From: Geoanaerobacter sp964528055
GTDB lineage: Bacteria > Desulfobacterota > Desulfuromonadia > Geobacterales > DSM-12255
NCBI GenBank assembly: GCA_964528055.1
Contig: CAZGQM010000002.1
Location: forward strand, 62,001 to 126,000
Reading direction: 5' to 3'
DNA length: 64,000 nt
This document shows positions 50,964-60,121 of this stretch, one piece after another; position 1 is the first letter of the stretch; each line of letters opens with the position of its first letter. Below the pieces are notes generated by a model. That model saw only the letters and a program-made list of their open reading frames with translations, did not search any database and had not been told where the DNA came from. Both the position numbers and the translations under genes were made by a program.

Positions 50964-52295
50964 TTGCACGATGCCGCTATGGATATAAGCCGCTATTTTA
51001 AGGTCATTGATGACCTTAAGCTGATCCGATTCCATGGCAAGGTGACGCAGGTTGTAGGTCTTGTCATAGAAGGGTTTTGCCCTGATACAGCGGTTGGAAG
51101 CATTTGCGAAATCCATCCAGCAGATGGTGACCCGATCCCTGCAGAAGTTGTCGGTTTCCGTGACAACAAAACCCTGCTCATGCCGCTTGGGGAGTTGAGG
51201 GGGGTAGGTTTAGGTAGCCTGATAACCGTCCTTCGCCAGAAGGCATCCATGAAGGTTGGACCTGGGCTTCTCGGCAGGGTCATTGACGGGCTTGGAGTTC
51301 CTATAGATGACCTGGGACCGATCGTTGCCGAAGAGGAATGCCCGATATATGCCACTCCGGTGAATCCTCTGAGGAGGGTGCCGATACGCAAACCACTTGA
51401 TCTTGGTATACGTGCCATCAACGGTCTCTTGACTTGTGGACAGGGGCAACGTGTGGGGATCATGGCAGGCTCGGGTGTGGGAAAGTCCACTTTGCTCGGG
51501 ATGATTGCACGCTACACTGAAGCCGACATCAATGTCATCGCCCTCATAGGTGAGCGGGGGCGCGAACTGAGGGAGTTTATAGAAAAGGACTTGAAGTCTG
51601 ACGGGCTGAAGAAATCAATTCTTGTGGTCGCAACCTCCGATCAACCACCGCTGGTAAGGATGCGCGGTGCTTATATTGCCACAACTATCGCCGAGTATTT
51701 CCAATCAAAGGGGAAGAAGGTTCTTCTGATGATGGATTCGGCTACCCGCTTTGCTATGGCGATGAGAGAAGTAGGGCTGGCTATCGGAGAGCCGCCGACC
51801 ACAAAAGGATATACTCCTTCTGTCTTTGCCGCGCTTCCCAAACTTCTGGAGAGGACCGGCAACTTTGAGGATGGGAGCATAACAGGTCTCTACACGGTTC
51901 TTGTGGAGGGAGATGACTTCAACGAACCTATTTCAGATTCTATGCGGAGCATTCTGGATGGCCACATTACGCTCTCGCGTGATTTAGCCGCACGGAATAT
52001 TTATCCTCCAATCGATGTACTGCACAGCTCCAGTCGCGTCATGAACGACGTGACTGATCAGGATCAGCAGGATATGGCAGGCGATTTCAAGGAGTTGATG
52101 GCTACCTACAAGCAGTCGGAGGATCTCATCAACATCGGCGCGTACAAGTCCGGAAGCAATCCAAAGATAGACAGTGCCATTGTAAAAATGGACGCGATGA
52201 TCTCTTACATCAAGCAGGACATCCACAACGCAATAAGCGTCAGGCAGTCAGTGGATGCATTGAGGGATATTTTCACTGCTGAGAAGCCTCACTGA
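50964..52295 (+). CDS. fliI: Flagellum-specific ATPase FliI
   Basis: A 443-residue F1-like ATPase. Walker A is MAGSGVGKSTLLG, and LIGERGRELREFIE and SATRFAMAMREVGLAIGEPP are family motifs. It energises loading of export substrates with FliH and FliJ. GAGGAG is seven bases before a TTG at 50964, so TTG is probably used; the first ATG at 50979 lies too far from that site. Confidence 0.97.
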   Translation: MHDAAMDISRYFKVIDDLKLIRFHGKVTQVVGLVIEGFCPDTAVGSICEIHPADGDPIPAEVVGFRDNKTLLMPLGELRGVGLGSLITVLRQKASMKVGPGLLGRVIDGLGVPIDDLGPIVAEEECPIYATPVNPLRRVPIRKPLDLGIRAINGLLTCGQGQRVGIMAGSGVGKSTLLGMIARYTEADINVIALIGERGRELREFIEKDLKSDGLKKSILVVATSDQPPLVRMRGAYIATTIAEYFQSKGKKVLLMMDSATRFAMAMREVGLAIGEPPTTKGYTPSVFAALPKLLERTGNFEDGSITGLYTVLVEGDDFNEPISDSMRSILDGHITLSRDLAARNIYPPIDVLHSSSRVMNDVTDQDQQDMAGDFKELMATYKQSEDLINIGAYKSGSNPKIDSAIVKMDAMISYIKQDIHNAISVRQSVDALRDIFTAEKPH

Positions 52296-52348
52296 AATCC
52301 GAGAAATATGAAACGGCGGATTGAGGATTAATACGCAGGAGATGGAGT

Positions 52349-52789
52349 ATGCAGAAGCGTGGATTCAAGCTGCAGCAGGTCCTGAACTATCGAAGCGAAG
52401 TGGAGAAGATTCGTTCGGTTGAACTCGCTGATGCGAAACGTGAGCTGGATCGGGCAGCTGAAAAGCTGAAACGTGAGGAGGAACACGCGGATAAGGTTTC
52501 CGAGGAATTTGCCAGCAAGCAGATCGTGGGTATAGTTGCCAGTGAACTGCAGATGTATTCCAACTTCATCCACAAGAAGAGCCGGGTGATCAAGGAACAG
52601 CGGCAGGAGGTCGATACGCTTGATCTGAATGTCGCAGCTAAACGGGAAACCCTTTTGAACGCAGCAAAGGAAAAGAAGGTGCTGGAGACTTTCAAAGAGA
52701 AGAAACTGGAAGCTCATAAGAAGGAATTATCTGTAAAGGAGAGGGACTTTCTAGATGAGAGATCCGTACAAAAGAAAGGGAGATACTAG
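52349..52789 (+). CDS. fliJ: Flagellar export protein FliJ
   Basis: A 146-residue, almost wholly coiled-coil protein: GFKLQQVLNYRSEVEKIRSV then long E/K/R-rich helices. FliJ inserts in the FliI hexamer and activates the export gate. Position between fliI and the MotE-like gene is the usual one. Confidence 0.9.
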   Translation: MQKRGFKLQQVLNYRSEVEKIRSVELADAKRELDRAAEKLKREEEHADKVSEEFASKQIVGIVASELQMYSNFIHKKSRVIKEQRQEVDTLDLNVAAKRETLLNAAKEKKVLETFKEKKLEAHKKELSVKERDFLDERSVQKKGRY

Positions 52790-52795
52790 TATCTG

Positions 52796-53356
52796 ATGCA
52801 AAAGCTTGCCGTAACAGGGGTTATTACACTTATTCTCTTTATCTGGCTTGTTTCCGGTGGGACATCGGTTCTCAGATCGGCGATTGCTGCAGTGGGAAAA
52901 GAGTCTGAACCTAAGGCGGCAAATTCTAAGCAGGATGGGGTGCAGAAAAGTAACGTCGAGGAGATGCTCGGCCTTGAGAAACGACGGCAGCAGCTTATGG
53001 AGAAAGAGTCTGCGCTGGCAGCCAAGGAGCAGGAGTTGACTCGTACTTCAGCCAGCCTGGATGTCAGGATCAAGGAACTGAACGCAGCGAAGAAGGCATT
53101 CGAGGATCTGCTGAACGAGAAAAAGAAGAAAGATGCAGAACTGGCATCTGCCAAATATATGAAGATGTTCAAACTCATCAAGGCGATGAAGCCCGATGAG
53201 GCAGCAAAAATCATAGATAAGCTTGATGAGCCTGTTGCAATTGGACTTCTGGAAAAATTTGATCAAAAGACAGTGCTCAAATTATCAAAGCTTATCAGTC
53301 AGCCACGCCTGATGAAGTGGATCAAGGAGAATCTACAGGCAGGGCAGCAACGCTAG
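52796..53356 (+). CDS. MotE-like flagellar protein
   Basis: A 186-residue protein with one N-terminal membrane helix (VTGVITLILFIWLVSGG), a coiled coil (about 55-115) and a C-terminal MgtE-N-like domain: MFKLIKAMKPDEAAKIIDKL then AIGLLEKFDQKTVLKL. The family is found between fliJ and fliK in many bacteria and includes MotE, a chaperone for the periplasmic motor protein MotC. Its role here is inferred. Confidence 0.82.
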   Translation: MQKLAVTGVITLILFIWLVSGGTSVLRSAIAAVGKESEPKAANSKQDGVQKSNVEEMLGLEKRRQQLMEKESALAAKEQELTRTSASLDVRIKELNAAKKAFEDLLNEKKKKDAELASAKYMKMFKLIKAMKPDEAAKIIDKLDEPVAIGLLEKFDQKTVLKLSKLISQPRLMKWIKENLQAGQQR

Positions 53357-53422
53357 CTTCTTCCGTCCTGTTTACGGGAACGGTGTAGGCATACTATCAC
53401 ATAGAAAGGAGGTGAAAAAGAC

Positions 53423-55090
53423 ATGGATATGATGACAATGATTATGGGCACTATGCCGCAGTCACCGATTACAGGAGGGCTGTCGGCGAAGGACCCTGCT
53501 GGGTCGAGTTCAACTGGCCAGCTTGGGGAAGGTTCCACGAACGGTCTCTTGTTTGCTCAACTGCTGGGAACTTCTTTGCAGACCAATTTTCCTGGAACCC
53601 TATCGACAAGCGGCAACGTAACTCCAGAACTGGGCGATCTAGCAGCATTAGGCACATCCCAGACCTCTCGGGGACTTGGTGTTGCAGATCAGCTGATTTC
53701 AGCGGGGGAAGAAGTGGATGAAAGCTCAGCGCAGGGAGAAATGCAGCTGATGAACGGAGTGGCTATACTGTTTTCTGATGTCCGAAATGGTGCCGTTCCC
53801 GCACAGAATGCAGGGAAAACCGGTGAAGCAGCAGAATTGCTGGCCGAATTACAAAAACTGGTGGATCAGGACGGGTCACTTCCCGGATCGCTTCAGGAAC
53901 AGTTGCGCGGAGTGTTGAAGCCGGCAGTTCAAAAAAGTGTTGAGCAGATTGCAGTGCCGGAAACGGATGATACTGATGATGTATCTGGCGAGCAGAAGGC
54001 AAGCGAGATGTTGTCGGCACTGTTAGCGACCCTGAACAGTGAGCTGAAGAAGAATCCTCAGCAGGTTGTGCAGAAGGGAGCCGCGGATAAGCCGCTTGAC
54101 GATACGAACTCGAAAAGCGCGGCGATTCTGGCTGTAACGGCTGTAAAGCCTGAACAGCCTGTAAAGCAGGAGGTGGGTGCCGTTCAGCTGACGGGAGAAG
54201 GGGAGACGTCTGATTATGAGATGTTCAAGGCAATCCTTACGGAGCTTAAACCGGTTCATGCTGAAAAGTTTGATAGGTCTGCTTTTCAGCAGGCAACGGC
54301 AGAGTTAAAACCCGGAACTTCAGCCAACGATATGGTACAAGCTGAGGCCGAAAAATTTCGTCCCGCAGCCGTAGTTGCTGCAGTACAGGGTAAGCCGGGT
54401 ATCCGCATGGAGGAAAGCCAACAACCGGACATCGAAACGAAACCTGTGAAGCCGGAAACCTCTGGGATCAAAGAAGTTGATGTTGTTTTTATGGAAGAGC
54501 CCCCGATATTTGAACCGTCGCAGGGTAGCAGTCTGAAGCAGGATCCGGCAGCAGGGATACGACAGGATTTCATCCGTTCGGAGTCAATCCAGGTTTTGCC
54601 GCGTGAAGGTCAAATGCTGCAGGGTGCAGCAGAACGGCCAGTCGTTGAAACGGTCACCCGTGAACAGATCGTCAATCAAGTGCGTGAGAAGATTGAAGAA
54701 CACCGTATTACTGCAGACAAGGGCCAGGTTACCATCAGATTGAACCCCGCGGATCTGGGGGAGTTGAGGATCAACGTCCGTATGGATGAGCAGCGACTCC
54801 GCGTTGAAATCGTTGCAGAGAACAGGACTGTGAAAGATGCGCTGATGGAGAATGTCGGCAGCCTAAAAGAGGCGCTTGCCCGGCAGAACATGGATATGAA
54901 GCAGTTTGACGTGACAACTGGCAGCCGCCAGTTCTTCAATCAGGGTTTCAGGGAGGGTAGACAGCAGGAACAGCAGTTTGTTGGGCAACGGCAGGCAACA
55001 TGGCTTATGGGGCATGTTGATGAAGCACAAACAACGGGTCCTGTCTCCTGGCAGCCAAAGAAGAATGCACTACTCGACATGATGATGTGA
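53423..55090 (+). CDS. fliK: Flagellar hook-length control protein FliK
   Basis: A 555-residue protein. The C-terminal domain (about 410-500) contains QVTIRLNPADLGELRINVRM and VKDALMENVGSLKEALARQ, typical of FliK, which measures hook length and switches export specificity. The first 400 residues are low-complexity and acidic, the expected unfolded ruler. AGGAGGTG precedes the ATG. A long ruler is normal in this family. Confidence 0.9.
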   Translation: MDMMTMIMGTMPQSPITGGLSAKDPAGSSSTGQLGEGSTNGLLFAQLLGTSLQTNFPGTLSTSGNVTPELGDLAALGTSQTSRGLGVADQLISAGEEVDESSAQGEMQLMNGVAILFSDVRNGAVPAQNAGKTGEAAELLAELQKLVDQDGSLPGSLQEQLRGVLKPAVQKSVEQIAVPETDDTDDVSGEQKASEMLSALLATLNSELKKNPQQVVQKGAADKPLDDTNSKSAAILAVTAVKPEQPVKQEVGAVQLTGEGETSDYEMFKAILTELKPVHAEKFDRSAFQQATAELKPGTSANDMVQAEAEKFRPAAVVAAVQGKPGIRMEESQQPDIETKPVKPETSGIKEVDVVFMEEPPIFEPSQGSSLKQDPAAGIRQDFIRSESIQVLPREGQMLQGAAERPVVETVTREQIVNQVREKIEEHRITADKGQVTIRLNPADLGELRINVRMDEQRLRVEIVAENRTVKDALMENVGSLKEALARQNMDMKQFDVTTGSRQFFNQGFREGRQQEQQFVGQRQATWLMGHVDEAQTTGPVSWQPKKNALLDMMM

Positions 55091-55103
55091 AAGAGGTGAT
55101 GGT

Positions 55104-55766
55104 ATGGCAATAAATGCAGCTTCAGCAGCAATAGATTCGGCTTCAGGCGCGGCTGCCATGAAAAAGGCGACTGGCATGAACAAGGATGATTTCCTGAAGC
55201 TATTCATAGCCCAGATGCAGAATCAGGACCCCCTCAACCCGATGGATGGTACCCAGTTTATCGGACAGCTCGCACAGCTTACCCAGGTCGAGCAGGCATA
55301 CAACACCAACACTAACCTGCAAAGCCTGATTTCTGCCCAGAACTCTGGCAACTCACTTTCTGCGGTATCGTTCCTGGGAACGACTGCTACTGCCAAAGGG
55401 GCACAGATTCAGCTCGCATCAGGCTCTAATCCGTCGATTTATTTCAATCTGAGTTCAAAGGCCGACACTGTAGCGGTCGACATCACCGATTCAAACGGCA
55501 ATATTGTACGAACTCTTTCGGTCGGAGAAGGCAATCAGGGGCTTAACCGCACAGTATGGGACGGTACCGGCAGTGCGGGTCAGTTTCTTCAGCCCGGACT
55601 ATTCGGGTTCAATGTGCGGGCTTCGGCGAACGGCAGTGAGGTCAATTCGGTTCCGCTCGTTCAGGGTAAGGTTGACGGAGTTGCGCTGGATGGAGCAACA
55701 CCGGAAATTTCCATCGGAGGTATAAGCATCCCGATAACACAGATAATTTCAGTGAAAGGAGTATGA
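55104..55766 (+). CDS. flgD: Flagellar hook capping protein FlgD
   Basis: A 220-residue hook scaffold. The N-terminus has MNKDDFLKLFIAQMQNQDPL and QFIGQLAQLTQVEQ, the hallmark of FlgD. The C-terminal part contains FlgD Ig-like and tudor regions (SNGNIVRTLSVGEGNQGL). Begins 13 bp after fliK and precedes the conserved flagellar-operon protein. Confidence 0.96.
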   Translation: MAINAASAAIDSASGAAAMKKATGMNKDDFLKLFIAQMQNQDPLNPMDGTQFIGQLAQLTQVEQAYNTNTNLQSLISAQNSGNSLSAVSFLGTTATAKGAQIQLASGSNPSIYFNLSSKADTVAVDITDSNGNIVRTLSVGEGNQGLNRTVWDGTGSAGQFLQPGLFGFNVRASANGSEVNSVPLVQGKVDGVALDGATPEISIGGISIPITQIISVKGV

Positions 55767-55767
55767 C

Positions 55768-56154
55768 GTGGTAGACAGGATCTTCATCCCATCCCCAACC
55801 CTTGTGACAACACCGCAGCCTTCTGCAAGGCCAAAACCGACAGCTGGGGTTGAAGAGCGTAACCGATTCGCCAGAATTCTTGACGAAAAGCTTCCTTCAC
55901 AGGGGGTCAAGTTTTCACAGCATGCACAGGAGAGGCTCAAAGCCAGAGGCATAACCCTGTCCGACAGCGATATGCTGAAACTGGAAGGAGCGGTAAACAG
56001 TGTTGCCCAAAAAGGTGGTAAAGAGTCACTGATCATGATGGGTGACGCTGCATATGTTGTAAGCGTCAATAACCGGACTGTGGTTACGGCCGTTGACCGG
56101 GCTTCAATGCAGGGAAATGTTTTTACCAAGATCGATTCAGCGGTCATAGTTTAA
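55768..56154 (+). CDS. Conserved flagellar operon protein (TIGR02530 type)
   Basis: A 128-residue protein starting at a GTG one base after the flgD stop. Its core VKFSQHAQERLKARGITLSD, then DMLKLEGAVNSVAQKGGKES and VVTAVDRASMQGNVFTKIDS match the small 'flagellar operon protein' family found between flgD and flgE. The function is not established. Position fits. Confidence 0.87.
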   Translation: MVDRIFIPSPTLVTTPQPSARPKPTAGVEERNRFARILDEKLPSQGVKFSQHAQERLKARGITLSDSDMLKLEGAVNSVAQKGGKESLIMMGDAAYVVSVNNRTVVTAVDRASMQGNVFTKIDSAVIV

Positions 56155-56180
56155 CGTATTTGACGAGTTAACCAGTAACC

Positions 56181-56233
56181 GGGCTGGTCCTCCTGGAGGG
56201 AGCCCGCGGGATGCTGACCGACAGACGCATCCC
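56181..56233 (+). terminator. Two hairpins between the flagellar operon protein and flgE
   Basis: The 108-bp gap holds two potential hairpins. The first, 56181-56205, pairs GGGCT with AGCCC and TCCTCC with GGAGGGA. The second, 56208-56233, pairs GGGATGC with GCATCCC. There is no T-tract. They may act as an attenuator or an mRNA processing point before the abundant hook protein; no promoter was seen. Confidence 0.4.
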
Positions 56234-56262
56234 ACCCACCAAAGCTTATTAGGAGGCTTATC

Positions 56263-57507
56263 ATGAGCGTAACATCCGCAATGTTTACCGGTGTCAGCGG
56301 TCTGCTGAACAACGGAGAAGCAATCAACGTCATCGGCAACAATATTGCCAATATCAATACCACAGCCTTTAAGTCCAGCCGCACCCTCTTTGCCGACATG
56401 CTCTACGCCAACATCGGGAACAACTCCCAGATCGGTCGCGGGATGTCCATGCAAAAGGTTGACAACCTCTTGGCGCAAGGATCGACCCAGAACACAACGA
56501 GTGTGACGGACCTGGCTCTTCAGGGGAACAGCTTTTTTGCTCTCAAGGCGCCTACAACATCATCTCCTGTGGCCACCCAGGATGCTGCTCTACTCAGTCG
56601 TGCCGGTGCGTTCCATGTGGATAAGACCCTTAACCTGGTAAATCCCGAGGGTTATCAGGTGCTGGATACCCAGGGGTATCCGATCAAGTTCAGTGACAAT
56701 AGCACTGCTATAACAGCCGCTGCAGCAACTTTCAACACAGGTGCGACCGTAGCAGCCGCTATCACGGCCATGACGACAGATATTGCAACGGCTCAGACAG
56801 CAGTTACGGCAATGCCTGCCGGTGCTGCCAAAACTGCGGCACAGGCTTTGGTGACTGCTGCCACGACTGCTAACACTGCTGCCACAACTGCTAATGCGTC
56901 GCTGATTGCGTCTCCGTCCGGCAGTAGTGCATTGCTGGCAAACAATGCAGTTGCTGCAGCCTATCTGGCTGTTCAGGCTGCTGCAACTGCTGCCGGTGGC
57001 ACATCGGTTGCCGGATCGACAACTGCTGTGGGAAACGTTACCACGGCATTTGCGCCTGTCGCCACAGAGCAGGGTAAAGCATTCTCCAAGATTACCAAGG
57101 TCGACTCCGATGGTCTCATTACATATCTTGGTACTGACGGTGTGACCAATCTCTATTACAATACTTCGGGATCAGTAGGTTTGGCGGCAACTCCAGCAAA
57201 TGCCGCGACAGTTCAACGCTTAGCAACTATTTCTCCGGCTGATCCAGGAGGTTTAGAGAAGGCCGGCGGGAACCTTTACAAGCCGACTACGACCGCAGGA
57301 ATCAGTAACGCTGCATTTTCGCTCTCCACAAATGCTCCCAATGGGACCAGTAACAAGGTTCTTTCCAATAGCCTGGAACAGAGCAATGTGGATATGGCGG
57401 CTGAGTTCGTTACCCTGATTATGACCCAGCGAGCCTACTCGGCGAACTCAAAGACGATCACTACCGCTGACGAAATGACGCAGGAAGTTCTTAACCTCAA
57501 GCGTTAA
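56263..57507 (+). CDS. flgE: Flagellar hook protein FlgE with Ala/Thr-rich middle
   Basis: A 414-residue hook protein. The N-terminal motif GVSGLLNNGEAINVIGNNIA and the C-terminal SNVDMAAEFVTLIMTQRAYS are standard for FlgE. Between about residues 145 and 265 lies an alanine/threonine-rich tract with periodic TAxxA patterns, and the expected FlgE D2 core is not recognisable there. A 21-bp tandem repeat (56854-56874 and 56875-56895, 19 of 21 identical) encodes TAATTAN twice. It has its own strong AGGAGG site. Confidence 0.85.
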   Translation: MSVTSAMFTGVSGLLNNGEAINVIGNNIANINTTAFKSSRTLFADMLYANIGNNSQIGRGMSMQKVDNLLAQGSTQNTTSVTDLALQGNSFFALKAPTTSSPVATQDAALLSRAGAFHVDKTLNLVNPEGYQVLDTQGYPIKFSDNSTAITAAAATFNTGATVAAAITAMTTDIATAQTAVTAMPAGAAKTAAQALVTAATTANTAATTANASLIASPSGSSALLANNAVAAAYLAVQAAATAAGGTSVAGSTTAVGNVTTAFAPVATEQGKAFSKITKVDSDGLITYLGTDGVTNLYYNTSGSVGLAATPANAATVQRLATISPADPGGLEKAGGNLYKPTTTAGISNAAFSLSTNAPNGTSNKVLSNSLEQSNVDMAAEFVTLIMTQRAYSANSKTITTADEMTQEVLNLKR

Positions 57508-57514
57508 TGGTCTA

Positions 57515-57550
57515 TGGGTGGCTGAAGAAATATATTTCTTCAGCCACCCA
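57515..57550. terminator. 36-bp perfect palindrome after flgE
   Basis: Positions 57515-57550 form an exact 36-bp palindrome centred at 57532/57533, starting seven bases after the flgE stop. As RNA it gives a stem of about 16 bp with a tiny loop, suited to a terminator or stabiliser, though no T-tract follows. It separates the flgB unit from the fliL unit. Confidence 0.6.
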
Positions 57551-57728
57551 ATGCGACCGCTTAGCCCGCAGCGTCTGTCAAATTACTGACAAATCCCATT
57601 CAAAATATCTTCCGTTTTGTTAAGCGGAACCTTTGCATTAAACCATCCCTCTGCCAATCTTCGATACTTTGCGGCATTCCATCGCCATTCTGCGGCCAAT
57701 TATCTGACTGAAACACGAATCTCTCGGC

Positions 57729-57743
57729 TGGCACCCCTGTTGC
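57729..57743 (+). promoter_or_regulatory. Sigma-54 (RpoN) promoter of the fliL unit
   Basis: TGGCACCCCTGTTGC matches TGGCAC-N5-TTGC exactly, with 10 bp between GG and GC. It stands 52 bp before the fliL ATG. The 287-bp gap between flgE and fliL has no gene; it is the right size for an enhancer region. Confidence 0.9.
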
Positions 57744-57794
57744 AAAGGGGACCGGGTGTGGTGAAACTTGCGATGCGTACAAGGAGGGCCTTGA

Positions 57795-58322
57795 ATGGCT
57801 GCCAAGGATGAACAACCCAAGGACGAAAAGGTATCTGGGGGGAAGAAAAAACTGTATATCATTATCGGTGCTGCAGTAGCCGCTGTAGCAGTGGTTGTTG
57901 TTGTGCTCATGATGACTCTTGGCGGTGGCAAGAAAACTGCCGGAGAAGGCAAGGCAGAAGCTCCGAAAAGCAGCGGGCACGGCGGAGGTCATGGTGGCGG
58001 TGAGGCAGCAAAGGGGGGGTCGAGTACAGTCTTCCCTCTGGAACCATTTATTGTAAACATCTACGATGGGCAGGAGGCACGCTATCTTAAGCTCAAGGTT
58101 GAGTTCGAGATGGCCGGCCCAGAGGTCAAGGGCGAGATAGAGGCTCGCCAAGCGCCACTTCGCGATGCGATCCTGGTTCTTTTGACCACGAAGACCCTTC
58201 AGGAAGTACAGGATTTGCAGGGGAAGAACCAGATGCGCGAAGAGATCCTGACAGCAGTTAACAAGATTCTGCCGCCTGGAAAGGTGACTCGGGTGTATTT
58301 CACCGATTTTGTGGTGCAGTAG
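57795..58322 (+). CDS. fliL: Flagellar basal body-associated protein FliL
   Basis: A 175-residue inner-membrane protein with one N-terminal helix (KLYIIIGAAVAAVAVVVVVL, about residues 17-37) and a periplasmic FliL domain (SSTVFPLEPFIVNIY, YLKLKVEFEM). Between them is a Gly/His linker (SSGHGGGHGGGEAAKGG). FliL supports stator function at the motor. AAGGAGGG precedes the ATG. The start of a second flagellar unit. Confidence 0.92.
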   Translation: MAAKDEQPKDEKVSGGKKKLYIIIGAAVAAVAVVVVVLMMTLGGGKKTAGEGKAEAPKSSGHGGGHGGGEAAKGGSSTVFPLEPFIVNIYDGQEARYLKLKVEFEMAGPEVKGEIEARQAPLRDAILVLLTTKTLQEVQDLQGKNQMREEILTAVNKILPPGKVTRVYFTDFVVQ

Positions 58323-58342
58323 AGAAATAAGAGGACGTCAGC

Positions 58343-59323
58343 ATGGAAAATATTCTCACAAAGGAAGAGATCGATGCCCTTCTGTCAGCAGTATTTGAGG
58401 GGAAGATAGATCCTGAAAAAGAGCTGGCAAAGGTGTCCGGGGGGGTTAGCAACTACAACCTCTTCAGTTCAGATCCCACAAAGGGATTTATTCCCAACCT
58501 CGACATCATTTACGATAACTTTATCCGCTATAACCGAGCGAGCCTCTCAAATCGTCTGCGGAAGATGGTGGAGATCAAAAAGGGGGGAGCCCGAGCCTAC
58601 AAGTTCGACGACTTTCTGCAGACCCTGCCATCTCCTGTCTGCATGGCAATCTACAAGATCGATCCTTTGAAAGGTGCAGCGCTCATAGCATTTGACTCGA
58701 CAATGGTATTTGCCATCGTGGATGCGATTCTTGGAGGAACCGGGACGGCGAAGATTCCGGGGGACAACCGGACCTTCACTTCCATTGAGATCAGACTTGT
58801 TGAAAAAATCGTCAAAGATATCCTTACTGACATGGAGAAGGCCTGGGCGCCGCTTCAACATACTCGCATGAACTTGATTAAGACCGAAGTCAACCCGAGG
58901 ATGGTGAGCATTGTTCCGCCCGACTACATGGTCATAACTATGACTCTCCAGATCCAGATCGAGGAGACCGTCGGCAATCTTGTATTTGCCGTGCCGTACA
59001 TGACCATCGATCCGATACGCGATAAACTGAAGGCAGGTGCACAATTTGACATGATGGCGGTTGATCCTCGCTGGTCGATTCGTCTCTCAGAGGAGTTGCA
59101 GGAGGCGCCTCTGGATGTGTCGGTGCTGATGGGGCATGCCACAGTAACTCTTTCCGACCTGCTTAGTCTTGCACCGGGAGACACGGTTATGCTGGATGAT
59201 GCCAAGGTTGGGAGTGATATGCTGATCAGCGTAGGCGGAGTTGGTAAGTTTCTGGGGATGCCTGGCGTTCGCTCAGGAAACAAGGCCGTACAGGTAGTCA
59301 GCTTGCTCCAGAGAGGGGGATAA
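58343..59323 (+). CDS. fliM: Flagellar motor switch protein FliM
   Basis: A 326-residue C-ring protein. The N-terminal helix ILTKEEIDALLSAVFEG is the CheY-P docking site. The middle CheC-like domain has MAIYKIDPLKGAALIAFDS, and the C-terminus has the FliN-like SpoA domain (LDVSVLMGHATVTLSDLLSL). Set between fliL and fliN. Confidence 0.97.
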   Translation: MENILTKEEIDALLSAVFEGKIDPEKELAKVSGGVSNYNLFSSDPTKGFIPNLDIIYDNFIRYNRASLSNRLRKMVEIKKGGARAYKFDDFLQTLPSPVCMAIYKIDPLKGAALIAFDSTMVFAIVDAILGGTGTAKIPGDNRTFTSIEIRLVEKIVKDILTDMEKAWAPLQHTRMNLIKTEVNPRMVSIVPPDYMVITMTLQIQIEETVGNLVFAVPYMTIDPIRDKLKAGAQFDMMAVDPRWSIRLSEELQEAPLDVSVLMGHATVTLSDLLSLAPGDTVMLDDAKVGSDMLISVGGVGKFLGMPGVRSGNKAVQVVSLLQRGG

Positions 59324-59324
59324 C

Positions 59325-59633
59325 GTGTCGGATACCTTGGAAAACGAAGAGATTAAAGAGGTTGGGCAGGAAAAAAAGAGCCTCGATTTCATTCTTGATA
59401 TTCCGCTTCAGTTGACCGTGGAGCTTGGCAGGACTAGGTTGCTGGTGAAAGATGTACTGGAGTTGAGCCAAGGGTCGGTGGTCGAACTGACGAAACTTGC
59501 GGGCGAACCGCTCGACGTTTTTGTCAATTCCAAGCTGGTGGCTCGCGGAGAGGCCGTTGTGGTGAACGAGAAATTCGGAATCCGGCTAGTGGATATTGTC
59601 AGCCCGAATGAGCGGGTGGAGAAGGCATTGTGA
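59325..59633 (+). CDS. fliN: Flagellar motor switch protein FliN
   Basis: A 102-residue SpoA-domain protein with LDFILDIPLQLTVELGRTRL and GEPLDVFVNSKLVARGEAVV then KFGIRLVDI. It forms the base of the C-ring with FliM and docks the export ATPase. Starts at a GTG one base after the fliM stop. The next gene starts within its stop (GTGA). Confidence 0.97.
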   Translation: MSDTLENEEIKEVGQEKKSLDFILDIPLQLTVELGRTRLLVKDVLELSQGSVVELTKLAGEPLDVFVNSKLVARGEAVVVNEKFGIRLVDIVSPNERVEKAL

Positions 59634-60121
59634 GGTACAGCCTTGCTATCGGATTGTTGACGGCTTTCGCAGGAGAGTCCATGGCGCAGGAGCAGCATGC
59701 AATGGAGGGAGCCGGTCTTCTTTGGGGCGTGCTCCAGATGTTGGCTGCCCTGGCGGTTGTGGTTGGGCTTATCCTCCTGTTTTATTATGTCAGCAATCGA
59801 TGGCTTAACTCCGGAATGTCAGTAAGTGGGACTCAGCGTTACATACGTCTGATCGAGACTCGTTTTCTTGCTCCGAAGAAATCGCTTTTCTTGGTTGAGG
59901 TTGGGGGGGAGTATCTGTTGCTGGGGAGTTCAGCTGAAGGTCTGCAGTTTATAAAGCAGGTTGACATGCTGGAAGAGATCGAGGTTCTGGACGGCCAGGG
60001 ACTGGGCAAGCGCGTTTCGGGTACGCTGCAGAACAAAATCATTGACTTTGCTGCATGGCTTCCCAAGAGAAACTCCCCCTCAACAAGGAATCACCGTGCA
60101 TCTGGTGGTGCAGCGTCGTGA
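59630..60121 (+). CDS. fliO: Flagellar biosynthesis protein FliO
   Basis: A 163-residue membrane protein that helps FliP assemble. A hydrophobic leader is followed by a main helix (LQMLAALAVVVGLILLFYYV) and a basic cytoplasmic part with IRLIETRFLAPKKSLFLVEV. The GTG overlaps the fliN TGA. FliO is poorly conserved, so place and pattern carry the call. Confidence 0.85.
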   Translation: MRYSLAIGLLTAFAGESMAQEQHAMEGAGLLWGVLQMLAALAVVVGLILLFYYVSNRWLNSGMSVSGTQRYIRLIETRFLAPKKSLFLVEVGGEYLLLGSSAEGLQFIKQVDMLEEIEVLDGQGLGKRVSGTLQNKIIDFAAWLPKRNSPSTRNHRASGGAAS

